This document shows positions 8,078 through 17,221 of a stretch of DNA of 39,592 nucleotides, one piece after another (within the stretch, counting starts at the first letter, position 1; the number at the start of each line of letters is the position of its first letter). A program made the position numbers and the translations under genes. The notes under the pieces were generated by a model. The model saw only the letters and a program-made list of their open reading frames with translations. It was not told the origin of the DNA and made no database searches. Source of the DNA: Pseudonocardia sp. SCN 73-27 (GTDB lineage: Bacteria; Actinomycetota; Actinomycetes; Mycobacteriales; Pseudonocardiaceae); contig MEGH01000051.1 in the NCBI GenBank assembly GCA_001725415.1, positions 7,099-46,690 of the forward strand. The letters are read 5' to 3'.

Positions 8078-8308
8078 TCACCTCTCGGTGGGGACGTCGA
8101 ACAACGGCTCGGGCGGCCGGGACGCGCGCCGCGGCCGGGGCAGCGCGGCCAGCAGCGTGCCGACGACCCCCGCCGCCCGGTCGACCAGCACCGCGAGACC
8201 CGCACACACCGGCAGGACGACGACCGCGGCCAGCACCACCTGGAACGGGAACGGCAGCTGGGTCACCCACAGCTCGACCGCGTCCCACCAGTTCGCCAGC
8301 GCCCGCAC
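8078..8308 (-). CDS. small membrane protein heading the RNase/barstar group
   Basis: A 76-residue protein with one long hydrophobic stretch (about residues 18-50, possibly two helices) and a basic, Pro-rich C-terminus. It starts with GTG seven bases after a TACCGT hexamer and has no Shine-Dalgarno sequence. Its TGA is one base from the GTG of the ribonuclease gene, and the ribonuclease ribosome-binding sequence lies within its last codons, so the two are probably translationally coupled. I do not recognise the family. Its position suggests a role in export, anchoring or immunity of the RNase, but nothing in the sequence proves this. Confidence 0.65.
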   Translation of the reverse strand: MRALANWWDAVELWVTQLPFPFQVVLAAVVVLPVCAGLAVLVDRAAGVVGTLLAALPRPRRASRPPEPLFDVPTER

Positions 8309-8315
8309 ACGTCAC

Positions 8316-8321
8316 ACGGTA
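8316..8321 (-). promoter_or_regulatory. putative -10 element for the membrane protein-RNase-barstar operon
   Basis: On the minus strand TACCGT lies seven bases before the GTG at 8308. It sits back to back with the plus-strand hexamer at 8340-8345. Confidence 0.4.
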
Positions 8322-8339
8322 GACCCGGGCGATCGTGAC

Positions 8340-8345
8340 TAGGTT
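8340..8345 (+). promoter_or_regulatory. putative -10 element of leaderless MDR oxidoreductase transcript
   Basis: TAGGTT lies six bases before the ATG at 8352. No Shine-Dalgarno sequence is seen. Confidence 0.4.
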
Positions 8346-8351
8346 CGGGGC

Positions 8352-9317
8352 ATGTTCGCCGTCTACGCCGCCGAGCCGAACCCCGACGCCCCTCTCGACT
8401 CCCTCACCGTCGGGGAGCGCCCCGACCCCGAGGTCCCCGAGGGCTGGGTCGCGGTCAAGGTCTCCGCCGCGAGCCTCAACATGCACGACCTGTGGACGCT
8501 GCGCGGCGTCGGCATCAAGCCCGAGCAGTTCCCCATGGTCCTGGGCTGCGACGGCGCCGGGACCCTCGAGGACGGCACCGAAGTCGTCGTCCACTCCATC
8601 ATCGGCGACCCGACGTGGACCGGCGACGAGACGCTCGACCCGCGCCGCACCCTGCTCACCGAGAAGCACCAGGGCACGATGGCCGACACGGTCGTCGTCC
8701 CCGCCCAGAACGCCGTGCCCAAGCCCGCCGGGCTGTCCGCCGCGCACGCCGCCGTCATGGGCACCGCCTGGCTCACCGCCTACCGGATGCTGTTCACCAA
8801 GTCCCGGCTTCGCCCCGGGCAGACGATGCTCGTGCAGGGCGCCTCCGGCGGTGTGTCGACGGCACTCGTCCAGCTCGGGCGGGCCGCCGGGATGCGGGTG
8901 TGGGTGACCGGGCGCACCGAGGAGAAGCGCGCACTGGCCGAGAAGCTGGGCGCGCACGCGACGTACGAGTCCGGCGCGCGGCTGCCCGAGCGCGTCGACG
9001 CCGTCTTCGAGAGCGTCGGCGAGGCGACGTGGGCGCACTCGATGAAGTCGCTGCGTCCCGGCGGCGCGATCATCGTCTGCGGCGCGACGAGCGGCCCCCA
9101 GCCGGGTGCCGACCTGCAGCGGCTGTTCTTCCTCCAGCTCCGCGTCGAGGGCTCGACGATGGGCACCCGCGACGAGCTCGCCGACCTGCTGAAGTTCGTC
9201 GCAAATGCGGGGATCGTCCCCGAGGTCGGGCTCGAACTGCCCATGGACCAGGCCGAAGAGGGCTTCCGAGCCATGCTCGACGGGAACACGGCCGGCAAGA
9301 TCGTGTTCACTCACTGA
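8352..9317 (+). CDS. zinc-type alcohol dehydrogenase/quinone oxidoreductase-like (MDR) protein
   Basis: A 321-residue medium-chain dehydrogenase/reductase. The N-terminal GroES-like domain carries SAASLNMHDLWTLRG and VLGCDGAGTLEDGTEV; the cofactor domain has VQGASGGVSTALVQLGRAAG (about residues 158-177), the Rossmann nucleotide motif. The structural-zinc cysteine cluster of classical alcohol dehydrogenases is absent and the catalytic-zinc ligands are not evident, so a zinc-independent NAD(P)H-dependent reductase of quinones or enones is likely. Substrate unknown. It begins at an apparently leaderless ATG and is followed by a MarR regulator gene in the same direction, with 78 bp between them; that regulator may control it or neighbours. 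Confidence 0.85.
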   Translation: MFAVYAAEPNPDAPLDSLTVGERPDPEVPEGWVAVKVSAASLNMHDLWTLRGVGIKPEQFPMVLGCDGAGTLEDGTEVVVHSIIGDPTWTGDETLDPRRTLLTEKHQGTMADTVVVPAQNAVPKPAGLSAAHAAVMGTAWLTAYRMLFTKSRLRPGQTMLVQGASGGVSTALVQLGRAAGMRVWVTGRTEEKRALAEKLGAHATYESGARLPERVDAVFESVGEATWAHSMKSLRPGGAIIVCGATSGPQPGADLQRLFFLQLRVEGSTMGTRDELADLLKFVANAGIVPEVGLELPMDQAEEGFRAMLDGNTAGKIVFTH

Positions 9318-9381
9318 GACCGAACAGGACGACTTCTCAGCTTCTTCCTCGGGAAACAGCCGAGATAGCTCAATCGTCAAG

Positions 9382-9387
9382 TACAGT
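9382..9387 (+). promoter_or_regulatory. putative -10 element of marR-type gene
   Basis: TACAGT lies eight bases before the GTG at 9396, inside an unusually A/T-richer patch (about 9358-9393) containing TCAATCGTCAAG. A MarR protein might bind there, but I see no clean palindrome. Confidence 0.35.
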
Positions 9388-9395
9388 CGGTAGCC

Positions 9396-9866
9396 GTGTC
9401 TGAGCCATTCAGTCGATCGGCGCCGGGGGCTGTCGCCACCGCCCCGGCGCCGCGCGTACCCGGCCTCGTCGAACTACTCGACCGCGTGGACCGGGCCGTA
9501 GCCACGGCCCTGGTCCCCGCAACGGCGTCGGAGGGCGTCAGCCGCGACGGCTGGCGGGTCCTCCTGATGCTCTCCCGCGGCGGTGGCCGCAGCATGGGAG
9601 AGATCGCCGGCCACACCGCCCTGCCCGCCCCGACGGCGACCCGCGTGGTCGACCGGCTCGTGGCGGCCGGGATGGCCTACCGCCGTCACGACCCCGTCGA
9701 CCGACGACGCGTCCTCGTCCACCTCGCCGCCGACGGCCGCGCCGTCGTCGAACGTGTGTGCGGGATGGTCGAACGCAAGGTCGGCACCGCGCTCGGCGCC
9801 GCGCACCCCCGCGAACGCGCCCAGCTGGCCGACCTGCTCGCCCACCTCGCCGACGCCCCCGCCTGA
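9396..9866 (+). CDS. MarR-family transcriptional regulator
   Basis: A 156-residue winged-helix regulator. After an N-terminal extension of about 20 residues, the dimerisation helix (LVELLDRVDRAVATALVP) leads into the DNA-binding part: DGWRVLLMLSRGGGRSMGEIAGHTALPAPTATRVVDRLVAAGMAYRR in pieces, ending with the wing DPVDRRRVLVHLAADG. This DxRDxR-like wing (DPVDRRR) is a MarR hallmark. The C-terminal helix completes the dimer interface. GTG start, no ribosome-binding site, preceded by a -10-like hexamer. Ligand unknown; autoregulation and control of the adjacent MDR gene are typical for the family but not shown here. Confidence 0.88.
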   Translation: MSEPFSRSAPGAVATAPAPRVPGLVELLDRVDRAVATALVPATASEGVSRDGWRVLLMLSRGGGRSMGEIAGHTALPAPTATRVVDRLVAAGMAYRRHDPVDRRRVLVHLAADGRAVVERVCGMVERKVGTALGAAHPRERAQLADLLAHLADAPA

Positions 9867-9885
9867 GTTTCCCCGACGCGTGACC

Positions 9886-9916
9886 GCCCGGGCTCCCACG
9901 TCGCGGACGCCCGGGC
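9886..9916. terminator. hairpin between convergent marR and lepA genes
   Basis: GCCCGGGC at 9886-9893 pairs with GCCCGGGC at 9909-9916 over a 15-base loop, between the two stop codons. There is no T-tract, as is common in high-GC actinobacteria. Confidence 0.45.
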
Positions 9917-9928
9917 CACTCCCCGCCC

Positions 9929-11773
<1,845 letters not shown>

Positions 11774-11925
11774 TCAGGTTCCTTCGCTGCGGGTGACCTC
11801 CATCGTCCCATGTCGGCCGACGCGGCCTGCGGCCTCCCGGGCACCCCACCGATCCGGTGACCTGCGACATCGCAATGTGTGAGCGGAGCCACCATCGGGA
11901 AAGGAGGGTCAGGAGGTGGCTCCCA

Positions 11926-12957
11926 ATGACCACGACACCGCACCCGACCCCGCGCGACGCCCACCATCGTGCCGCCCCGGTGGCCGACGACCAGGCCGCC
12001 GCACCGACCGCCGACAGGCCGGCCCGGCACGCGCTGCCCGACGAGACGGCCGGCCGGACCCCACCTCCACCTGCCACCACCACGGCTTCGCCGGACGTCA
12101 CCGCACCCACCGCACCCGCCGCCGACGACTGGACCGGACGCACCGTCCACGGCCGCGACGGCGCCAAGCTCGGGACGCTCACCCGGATCCACCCCGCCAC
12201 CGAGCACTCCCCCGTGCCGTGGGGCGTCGTCAAGGGACGCATGGGCAGCGGACACCTCGTCCCCCTCGACCGCGCGCAACCCCACGGCGACCAGGGGATC
12301 GTGGTGCCCGTCGACAAAGCCGGGTTCCGTACCGCACCCTCGGCCGGCAACGGCGAACCCGACGCCCACACCCGCGGCGAGCTCGACCGCCACTACGCCG
12401 GCCGCGGCGCCCTCGCCGTCGCCCGCGAACGCCAGCACGAACGCTTCGGCGGCTTCAAGTTCGGCGCCGCCTTCTTCGGCTGGATCGTCGCCGTCGGGCT
12501 CACCGTCATCCTCTTCGCGATCGCCGCCGGGCTCGCCGCCGCCACCGGCTTCTCCCTCGACCTCTCCGGCTCGCCCGCCAACCCCGCGCCCGAGACCGTC
12601 GGCCTCACCGCCGCGATCGCGATCGTCGTCGTCATGGCGCTCGCCTACCTGGGCGGCGGCTACGTCGCCGGGCGGCTCGCCCGCTTCGACGGCGCCCGCA
12701 ACGGCAGCGGCACCTGGGTCATCGGGCTGATCGTCACCGTCGTCGTCGGCATCGCCGGTGCCGTCCTCGGCGCCGAGTACGACGTCATGGAACGCGTCGT
12801 CCTGCCCTCCATCGCCCTGCCCACCGGGGCACTGACCATCGGCGGCGTCATCCTGCTCGTCGTCGTCGCCATCGTGACGCTGCTCGCCGCCGTCCTGGGT
12901 GGCCGCGCGGGCGAGCGCTACCACCGTCGCGTCGACAAGGCCGGCGCGATGACCTGA
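11926..12957 (+). CDS. PRC-barrel domain membrane protein
   Basis: A 343-residue protein in three parts: a Pro/Ala/Thr-rich disordered N-terminus (residues 1-65); a PRC-barrel-like domain from WTGRTVHGRDGAKLGTLTRI to about residue 125, including GSGHLVPLDRA; and four hydrophobic segments from about residue 185 to 330. The frame is open upstream, but the ATG at 11926 is preceded by an excellent AGGAGGT eight bases away. PRC barrels are found in RimM and photosynthetic reaction centre H subunits; membrane-bound versions are uncharacterised. The C-terminal membrane part resembles small YrzE/DUF-type integral membrane proteins. A role in envelope stress or sporulation-like processes is possible but not supported by this sequence. 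A strong hairpin follows the gene. Confidence 0.8.
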   Translation: MTTTPHPTPRDAHHRAAPVADDQAAAPTADRPARHALPDETAGRTPPPPATTTASPDVTAPTAPAADDWTGRTVHGRDGAKLGTLTRIHPATEHSPVPWGVVKGRMGSGHLVPLDRAQPHGDQGIVVPVDKAGFRTAPSAGNGEPDAHTRGELDRHYAGRGALAVARERQHERFGGFKFGAAFFGWIVAVGLTVILFAIAAGLAAATGFSLDLSGSPANPAPETVGLTAAIAIVVVMALAYLGGGYVAGRLARFDGARNGSGTWVIGLIVTVVVGIAGAVLGAEYDVMERVVLPSIALPTGALTIGGVILLVVVAIVTLLAAVLGGRAGERYHRRVDKAGAMT

Positions 12958-12974
12958 CGTCGTTCCGCAAGTCC

Positions 12975-13005
12975 GGCGCGGCCCTCCGCACAGGGGGGCC
13001 GCGCC
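12975..13005. terminator. GC-rich hairpin after the PRC-barrel gene
   Basis: A perfect 10-bp stem: GGCGCGGCCC at 12975-12984 pairs with GGGCCGCGCC at 12996-13005, with an 11-base loop. It lies between convergent genes and could stop transcription in both directions. No T-tract. Confidence 0.6.
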
Positions 13006-13097
13006 GCCGCGTCCAGGCCACGTCGCGCGGATCGCCGGGAGGCTTGCGGCGGGTCGGCCCGCCCTCGACGCGCAACCTCGTCGTCGTCAGCATGAGG

Positions 13098-13682
13098 TCA
13101 GGGGCGGCCGTCGGGTGGGGCGCTGTGCCAGCGCCACTCCTGCAGCCGCGGATGGTCGGCGTCGAGGGCGCAGCGCCCCGTCGCCCAGCGCAGCGTCGGC
13201 CATGATCGCGACCCGCGCGGCGTCGCCGGGAAGAGCCGGTGCAGGACGCGGTGCGCGAGGTGCGCGTCGGGTTCGAAGCCGATCCCGAGGCCGCGGGCGG
13301 CGTCGTCGGTGTGCACCAGCAGTTCCAGGACGCCCATCGCGGCGAAGCCCGACGCGTCGGCCGACCCGAACGCATGGTGGCCACGCGCCTCGGGTGGAGA
13401 CGCCGCGACCACCGCCCCGAGCACCTCCGACCCCGCCACGACCCCGGCGACCAGCGCCCCGGGTGGGGCACCGGGGTCGAACCGGGTGTGGAGCGCGTCG
13501 AGCGTCGCACCGCCCGCGGCGAGGTCGGCCGCGAACCCGAGCAACGTGGCACCCACGTGGGCGACCACCTCCGCGACGGTCATGTCGACCCCATGGGCCG
13601 CCACCGACCAGTCCCGGCGCTCCGCATGCTCCAGCAACGCACGGCTCGCCGCAGCGGCCTGGCGCACGTCGTCGGCGTCCAT
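13098..13682 (-). CDS. maleylpyruvate isomerase/DinB-fold family protein
   Basis: A 194-residue protein of the same superfamily as the gene at 5658 but only distantly alike. Visible landmarks are MTVAEVVAHVGATLLGFAADL near residues 34-54, which carries the first metal-ligand His, and MGVLELLVHTDDAARGLG near residues 117-134 with a second His. The family comprises mycothiol-dependent enzymes and many proteins of unknown activity. The start ATG is six bases after TACCGT and no ribosome-binding site is visible, consistent with a leaderless transcript. It diverges from the SPFH/ribbon-helix-helix operon, and its promoter is close to that operon's palindromic sites, so it might share control. Function unknown. 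Confidence 0.75.
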   Translation of the reverse strand: MDADDVRQAAAASRALLEHAERRDWSVAAHGVDMTVAEVVAHVGATLLGFAADLAAGGATLDALHTRFDPGAPPGALVAGVVAGSEVLGAVVAASPPEARGHHAFGSADASGFAAMGVLELLVHTDDAARGLGIGFEPDAHLAHRVLHRLFPATPRGSRSWPTLRWATGRCALDADHPRLQEWRWHSAPPDGRP

Positions 13683-13688
13683 CCGGAC

Positions 13689-13694
13689 ACGGTA
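13689..13694 (-). promoter_or_regulatory. putative -10 element of leaderless DinB-like gene
   Basis: On the minus strand TACCGT lies six bases before the ATG at 13682. Confidence 0.4.
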
Positions 13695-13712
13695 GGCCGT
13701 CCGTCGAGAAAA

Positions 13713-13746
13713 AGTGATAGCACTTCGCCTCGAAAAATTGATATCA
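13713..13746. promoter_or_regulatory. two related palindromic operator candidates upstream of the SPFH operon
   Basis: AGTGATAGCACT (13713-13724, arms AGTG/CACT) and TGATATCA (13739-13746, perfect palindrome) have centres 24 bp apart, near two helical turns. Each follows a TCGA-plus-A-run (TCGAGAAAAA and TCGAAAAA), so the two sites look like copies of one element. The second overlaps a -10-like TATCAT (13742-13747). The ribbon-helix-helix protein encoded at the end of this operon is the obvious candidate to bind them and repress its own operon. Confidence 0.55.
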
Positions 13747-13789
13747 TCGCGCTAGCGGTCCACGAGGCCGGAACGTCAGGAGGACGACG

Positions 13790-14716
13790 ATGGGCGCTCA
13801 CGACAACCGACCCACCACCGCAGGCGAGCTCGGGGTGACGCCGGTGCGGATGCCCGACCCCGCCGTCCGCGAACACAAGGCGTGGGGCCCCAACGGGTTC
13901 GTCGGCCTCCTCGCCGGGCTCGTGCTCGTCGGGCTGGGCATCGCGGGGATCGCCGCCGGCGACGGTGTGCTCATCGGGTTCGGCATCTTCGCGCTCGTCC
14001 TCGGGCTGGTCACCCTCCGCGGACTGACCACGGTCGCGCCCGGCGAGGCCAAGGTCGTGCAGTTCTTCGGCCGCTACGTCGGCACCGTGCGCACCTCCGG
14101 CCTGCGCTGGGTCAACCCGCTGACCAGCCGTCGCAAGATCTCCACCCGGATCCGCAACCACGAGAGCGAGGTCCTGAAGGTCAACGATCTCGACGGCAAC
14201 CCCATCGAGATCGCCGCCGTCGTGGTGTGGCAGGTCGAGGACACCGCGCGCGCCGTGTTCGAGGTCGACTCCTTCGTCGCCTTCGTCCACACCCAGACCG
14301 AGACCGCGATCCGCCACATCGCCACCAGCTACGCCTACGACTCCCACGAGGAAGGCCTCTCCCTGCGGCAGAACGCCGAGGAGATCACCGAACGCCTCTC
14401 GCGCGAGATCGGCGACCGCGTCGAGGCCGCGGGCGTCACGATCGTCGAGTCCCGGCTCACCCACCTCGCCTACGCGCCCGAGATCGCCGGCGCCATGCTT
14501 CAGCGCCAGCAGGCCGGCGCCGTCGTCGCCGCGCGGGGGCGGATCGTCGAGGGTGCTGTCGGCATGGTCGAGATGGCGCTCGAGCGGCTGTCCGAGCGCG
14601 AGATCGTCGAGCTCGACGAGGAGCGCAAGGCCGCGATGGTGAGCAACCTGATGGTCGTCCTGTGCGGGGACCGGGCGACCCAGCCGATCGTCAACGCGGG
14701 CTCGCTCTACCACTGA
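13790..14716 (+). CDS. SPFH/band 7 (flotillin/stomatin-like) membrane protein
   Basis: A 308-residue protein. A 35-residue cytoplasmic N-terminus is followed by two adjacent hydrophobic segments (about residues 36-76) and then a band 7 domain beginning [20 protein letters not shown], with the typical [19 protein letters not shown] and ...[17 protein letters not shown] strands. The C-terminal half is helical and Ala/Glu-rich (coiled-coil-like), as in oligomerising SPFH proteins, which form membrane microdomain scaffolds or large ring cages. ATG with AGGAGGA five bases upstream. The next gene, nine bases downstream, encodes a ribbon-helix-helix protein. This pairing recurs in actinobacteria; the SPFH protein's job in it is not known to me. 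Confidence 0.9.
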   Translation: MGAHDNRPTTAGELGVTPVRMPDPAVREHKAWGPNGFVGLLAGLVLVGLGIAGIAAGDGVLIGFGIFALVLGLVTLRGLTTVAPGEAKVVQFFGRYVGTVRTSGLRWVNPLTSRRKISTRIRNHESEVLKVNDLDGNPIEIAAVVVWQVEDTARAVFEVDSFVAFVHTQTETAIRHIATSYAYDSHEEGLSLRQNAEEITERLSREIGDRVEAAGVTIVESRLTHLAYAPEIAGAMLQRQQAGAVVAARGRIVEGAVGMVEMALERLSEREIVELDEERKAAMVSNLMVVLCGDRATQPIVNAGSLYH

Positions 14717-14725
14717 TCCGCGGCG

Positions 14726-14935
14726 ATGCCCGACCGCAAGAGCTTCCTGCTGCGGCTCGACCCGGCCGTCCACGACGCCCTCGCCCGCTGGGCCGCCGAC
14801 GAGCTCCGCAGCACCAACGCGCAGATCGACTTCCTCCTCCGGGAAGCGCTCCGCGAGGCCGGACGCCTCCCGTCCGGCGCCAAGGCCCCCCGCCCCCGGG
14901 GACGCCCCCGGCTCGACGACCCGCCCGATACCTGA
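14726..14935 (+). CDS. ribbon-helix-helix (Arc/MetJ-like) DNA-binding protein
   Basis: A 69-residue protein. KSFLLRLDPAVHDALARWA forms the beta strand and first helix, and DELRSTNAQIDFLLREALRE the second helix, matching the ribbon-helix-helix antitoxin/repressor fold (TraY/Arc type) where a dimer's beta strand enters the DNA major groove. The C-terminal 20 residues are Pro/Arg-rich and probably disordered. It is co-transcribed with the SPFH gene. There is no toxin-like gene next to it, so it is more likely an operon repressor than an antitoxin; two palindromic sites at 13713-13746 are candidate targets. A perfect hairpin follows the stop codon. Confidence 0.85.
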   Translation: MPDRKSFLLRLDPAVHDALARWAADELRSTNAQIDFLLREALREAGRLPSGAKAPRPRGRPRLDDPPDT

Positions 14936-14937
14936 CC

Positions 14938-14970
14938 CGGCGCCCCGCAGCCCTCCGCCGCGGGGCGCCG
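14938..14970 (+). terminator. hairpin ending the SPFH/RHH operon
   Basis: A perfect 10-bp stem, CGGCGCCCCG at 14938-14947 with CGGGGCGCCG at 14961-14970, loop 13 bases, starting three bases after the stop codon. No T-tract. Confidence 0.65.
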
Positions 14971-15615
14971 TGGTGTCCGACCTCGCGGACCTCGCGGACC
15001 GCGCCGGCCGCGCCGGCCGGGCCGCGGCCGCGGCGGACCGGGCCACCGGTCGGGGCGGCTGCCGCGTGGGTTCCCGGTCAGCGCGGCAGTTCCGGCGTCA
15101 TCGGGCGACGTGCGGGCGGCGTGCCGACCGGAGAACGCGCGGCGACCGGGGAAAGCGCGGCGGGCCCGGGGCTCGCGCGTCGACGCCGCCACGTGCAGCC
15201 GCCGCGACCGTGCCCCGTCACCGCGGGGCTTCTCCGGCCCTCGAGCACCCTGCACACGGCGCGCCGACCACTCGCGAGGCGACGAGGAAAGACACGACGA
15301 ACCCGGGCCCCGCGCGTCCACGCCGCCTGCAGCCGCCACGCAGCGTGCCGGGTCGCCGGGCACCCTGCAGGACACCGCTGCGACCGGAGAACTCGCGGCG
15401 GGCAGGGAAGCGGCGGCGAGGCCGCCCCGCCCCGCCTGCCTCCTCCACCGCGCGGTTCTCGGACGCGCCTCACGCGGCTCCCGAGGACACGGTTCGGCGC
15501 CGCACGCGGATGTCATCGGCGACGTCGCTCGGATCCTCCGGTCGCGTACCCCTCTGGGGCCAACGCGCCGGTCGAGCAGGGTTTCGACGACCGGCCATTG
15601 CGCCGGCCCGCGGCG
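14971..15615. other. gene-free stretch of about 645 bp
   Basis: No frame here has convincing start context, domain or normal codon usage; the open frames are Arg/Pro/Ala-rich products of base composition. It contains the degenerate repeat described separately (15123-15460). It could hold a structured RNA or be decayed sequence. Confidence 0.6.
15123..15460 (+). repeat. degenerate tandem repeat, about three units of 117-140 bp
   Basis: Units begin near 15123, 15263 and 15380. Each has a first half reading roughly GACCGGAGAAC-CGCGGCG followed by GGGAAAGCG-like sequence, and units one and two have a second half with GCGCGTCGACGCCGCC and TGCAGCCGCC, a GTGCC block, and GCACCCTGCA near the end. 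Unit two lacks about 20 bases of unit one, and unit three is recognisable only in its first half. The unequal period is not a multiple of three, so this is not a coding repeat. Confidence 0.55.
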
Positions 15616-17187
15616 TCAGGTCGCGATCACCACGGTCCGTGCGCCGGGACCGCCCATGACCACGACCAGGCCGCCGGATGGGGCGAGGGCAGGGGTCAGC
15701 CCGGGGTCCGGGACGGGGCGGACGGCACGGATCGTCCAGGTCCGCAGTGCGCCGTCGGCACTCCTGACCGTCACGACCTGCCCCGGCTCGAGCGCCGGCT
15801 CCTCGGTCGCCGCCAGCACGACGACGGTCCGCCCGTTCGACTCGGCGATGCGCCCACCGGCCTTCGGCGCGACGGGCACACCCGCGGCCGGGACGGCGAC
15901 CGCGACGAGCGGGACGCCGCTCTCCCCCACGACGAGCTGCGGACCCGGAGCCGTCGTCGGCGGCTGCGTGGTCGTCGTCGGCTCGGGAGTCGTCGGCGGC
16001 ACGGTACTCAGGGGCAGGTTGCTCGGGGGCAGGGTGCCCGGGGGCAGGGTGCCCGGGGGCACGGTCGTCGGCGGGACGGTCGTCGGTGAGTCCGACGTGG
16101 ACGTCGACGCAGCGGCCGGAGCCTCGGTCGTCGTGCCCGCCGTCGTACTCGTGGTCGACGACGGGCCGGCGCTGTCGGAGACGGGCGGCACCGTCGTCGG
16201 GGAGGTGGGGGTGGTCGTCGTCTCGCCCGCGGCGATGGCGGCCGCGGCGGTGACCGGTTCGGGCGGCAGCGTGGTCGCGGGCTGCTGGGCCTCGGGCAGC
16301 GGCGGAGCGGGCGGCGCCTCGAACACGGTCGGGCGCGGCGGGCGGACGACGGGCCCGCCCTCGGAGGGCGCCGTCGGCAGCAGGCCGCGGGTGGTGGCGC
16401 CCGTGGCGGCGGGGCGGGTGGCGCCGAGGTAGTCGTCGCCGGTCCAGCGGTAGTAGGCCGTCTGCACGGGCATGCCGAAGGTCGGGGCGTTGACCATGCG
16501 GCCGTCGCCGATGTACATGCCGACGTGGTGCACGGGGCCGGGCGTCCCGTAGAAGACGAGGTCGCCGGGCTGCAGGGGCGCGTCGGCGGGGACGTGGGGT
16601 CCGGCGGCGTACTGGGTCGCGGCGGTGCGCGGGAGGCTGACGCCGGCGGCGGCGTAGGCGAAGGTCGTCAGGCCGGAGCAGTCGAAGCCCTCGTCACCGG
16701 CGGTGGGGCCGTTGCCGCCCCACTGGTAGGGCAGGCCGATCTGGGCCATGGCGGTGCGTACGGCGACGGCGGCGCGGTCGTCGGGGAGGGCGCTGGTGAA
16801 GTCGGCGGAGGCCTGTTCGGCGTCGACGACGGGCGTCGCGGGGGTGACGCCGATCGTGACGGCGTGGGGCAGTGCGACGTGCGGAACCGTGACGGGCGGG
16901 TGCGGGAGGGGCGCGTCGGGGAGGACGGACTGCTGGGCCGCGGGCCGGACCGGGACCGCCGACGGCAGTGTGCAGGCCGCGGTGCAGAGGAGCGCTGCGA
17001 GGAGCCAGGCCGCGGCGACGCTGTCGTGGTCGACGCGCCGGCGCCCACGGGCGCGATGCCGCCCTCCGCGCGCACCGGGGTCGGGACGCACCCACCCGTC
17101 GTCACCCGCAGTCACCACCGCTGCCCCCGGAACGGTCGATCTCCACGCACGAGCATGCCGGGCCGAGGGTCGTCGCAACACCCTCAC
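15616..17187 (-). CDS. NlpC/P60 (C40) cell-wall peptidase with Pro/Thr linker and sortase-like C-terminus
   Basis: Up to 523 residues. A hydrophobic signal segment (about 57-68) ends in LLCTAAC, a possible but weak lipobox at Cys72. The NlpC/P60 domain spans about 140-255: MAQIGLPYQWGGNGP, catalytic Cys170 in FDCSGL, His221 in HVGMYIG, and Asn233 in MVNAP where many relatives have His. It should cut peptidoglycan stem peptides outside the membrane. A long Pro/Thr/Ser-rich wall-spanning linker (about 270-420) follows. The last 80 residues resemble a class E/F sortase beta-barrel (PGQVVTVRSADG-LRTWTI, GGLVVVMGGPG) but lack its catalytic His and Cys. The start is uncertain: GTGs at 17187, 17115 and 17091 all keep the signal segment. 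The gene follows the response regulator gene by 34 bp. Confidence 0.85.
   Translation of the reverse strand: MRVLRRPSARHARAWRSTVPGAAVVTAGDDGWVRPDPGARGGRHRARGRRRVDHDSVAAAWLLAALLCTAACTLPSAVPVRPAAQQSVLPDAPLPHPPVTVPHVALPHAVTIGVTPATPVVDAEQASADFTSALPDDRAAVAVRTAMAQIGLPYQWGGNGPTAGDEGFDCSGLTTFAYAAAGVSLPRTAATQYAAGPHVPADAPLQPGDLVFYGTPGPVHHVGMYIGDGRMVNAPTFGMPVQTAYYRWTGDDYLGATRPAATGATTRGLLPTAPSEGGPVVRPPRPTVFEAPPAPPLPEAQQPATTLPPEPVTAAAAIAAGETTTTPTSPTTVPPVSDSAGPSSTTSTTAGTTTEAPAAASTSTSDSPTTVPPTTVPPGTLPPGTLPPSNLPLSTVPPTTPEPTTTTQPPTTAPGPQLVVGESGVPLVAVAVPAAGVPVAPKAGGRIAESNGRTVVVLAATEEPALEPGQVVTVRSADGALRTWTIRAVRPVPDPGLTPALAPSGGLVVVMGGPGARTVVIAT
16010..16069 (-). repeat. 15-bp coding repeats in the Pro/Thr linker
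   Basis: Two exact copies of a 15-bp unit at 16025-16039 and 16040-16054, flanked by diverged copies at 16010 and 16055. They encode PPGTL repeats in the linker of the NlpC/P60 protein. Confidence 0.75.
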
Positions 17188-17221
17188 ACAGGGGTATGAG
17201 GCCTCACCCGTTCGAAGGAGG

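Noticed and set aside
9340-9395. MarR operator palindrome
   Set aside because: The A/T-rich patch has only direct TCAA repeats; no convincing inverted repeat could be drawn, so it is not listed as an operator.
14971-15615. Possible tRNA or rRNA fragment in the gene-free interval
   Set aside because: No cloverleaf, TpsiC-like GTTCGA context or CCA end could be found; the sequence is GC-rich repeat material.
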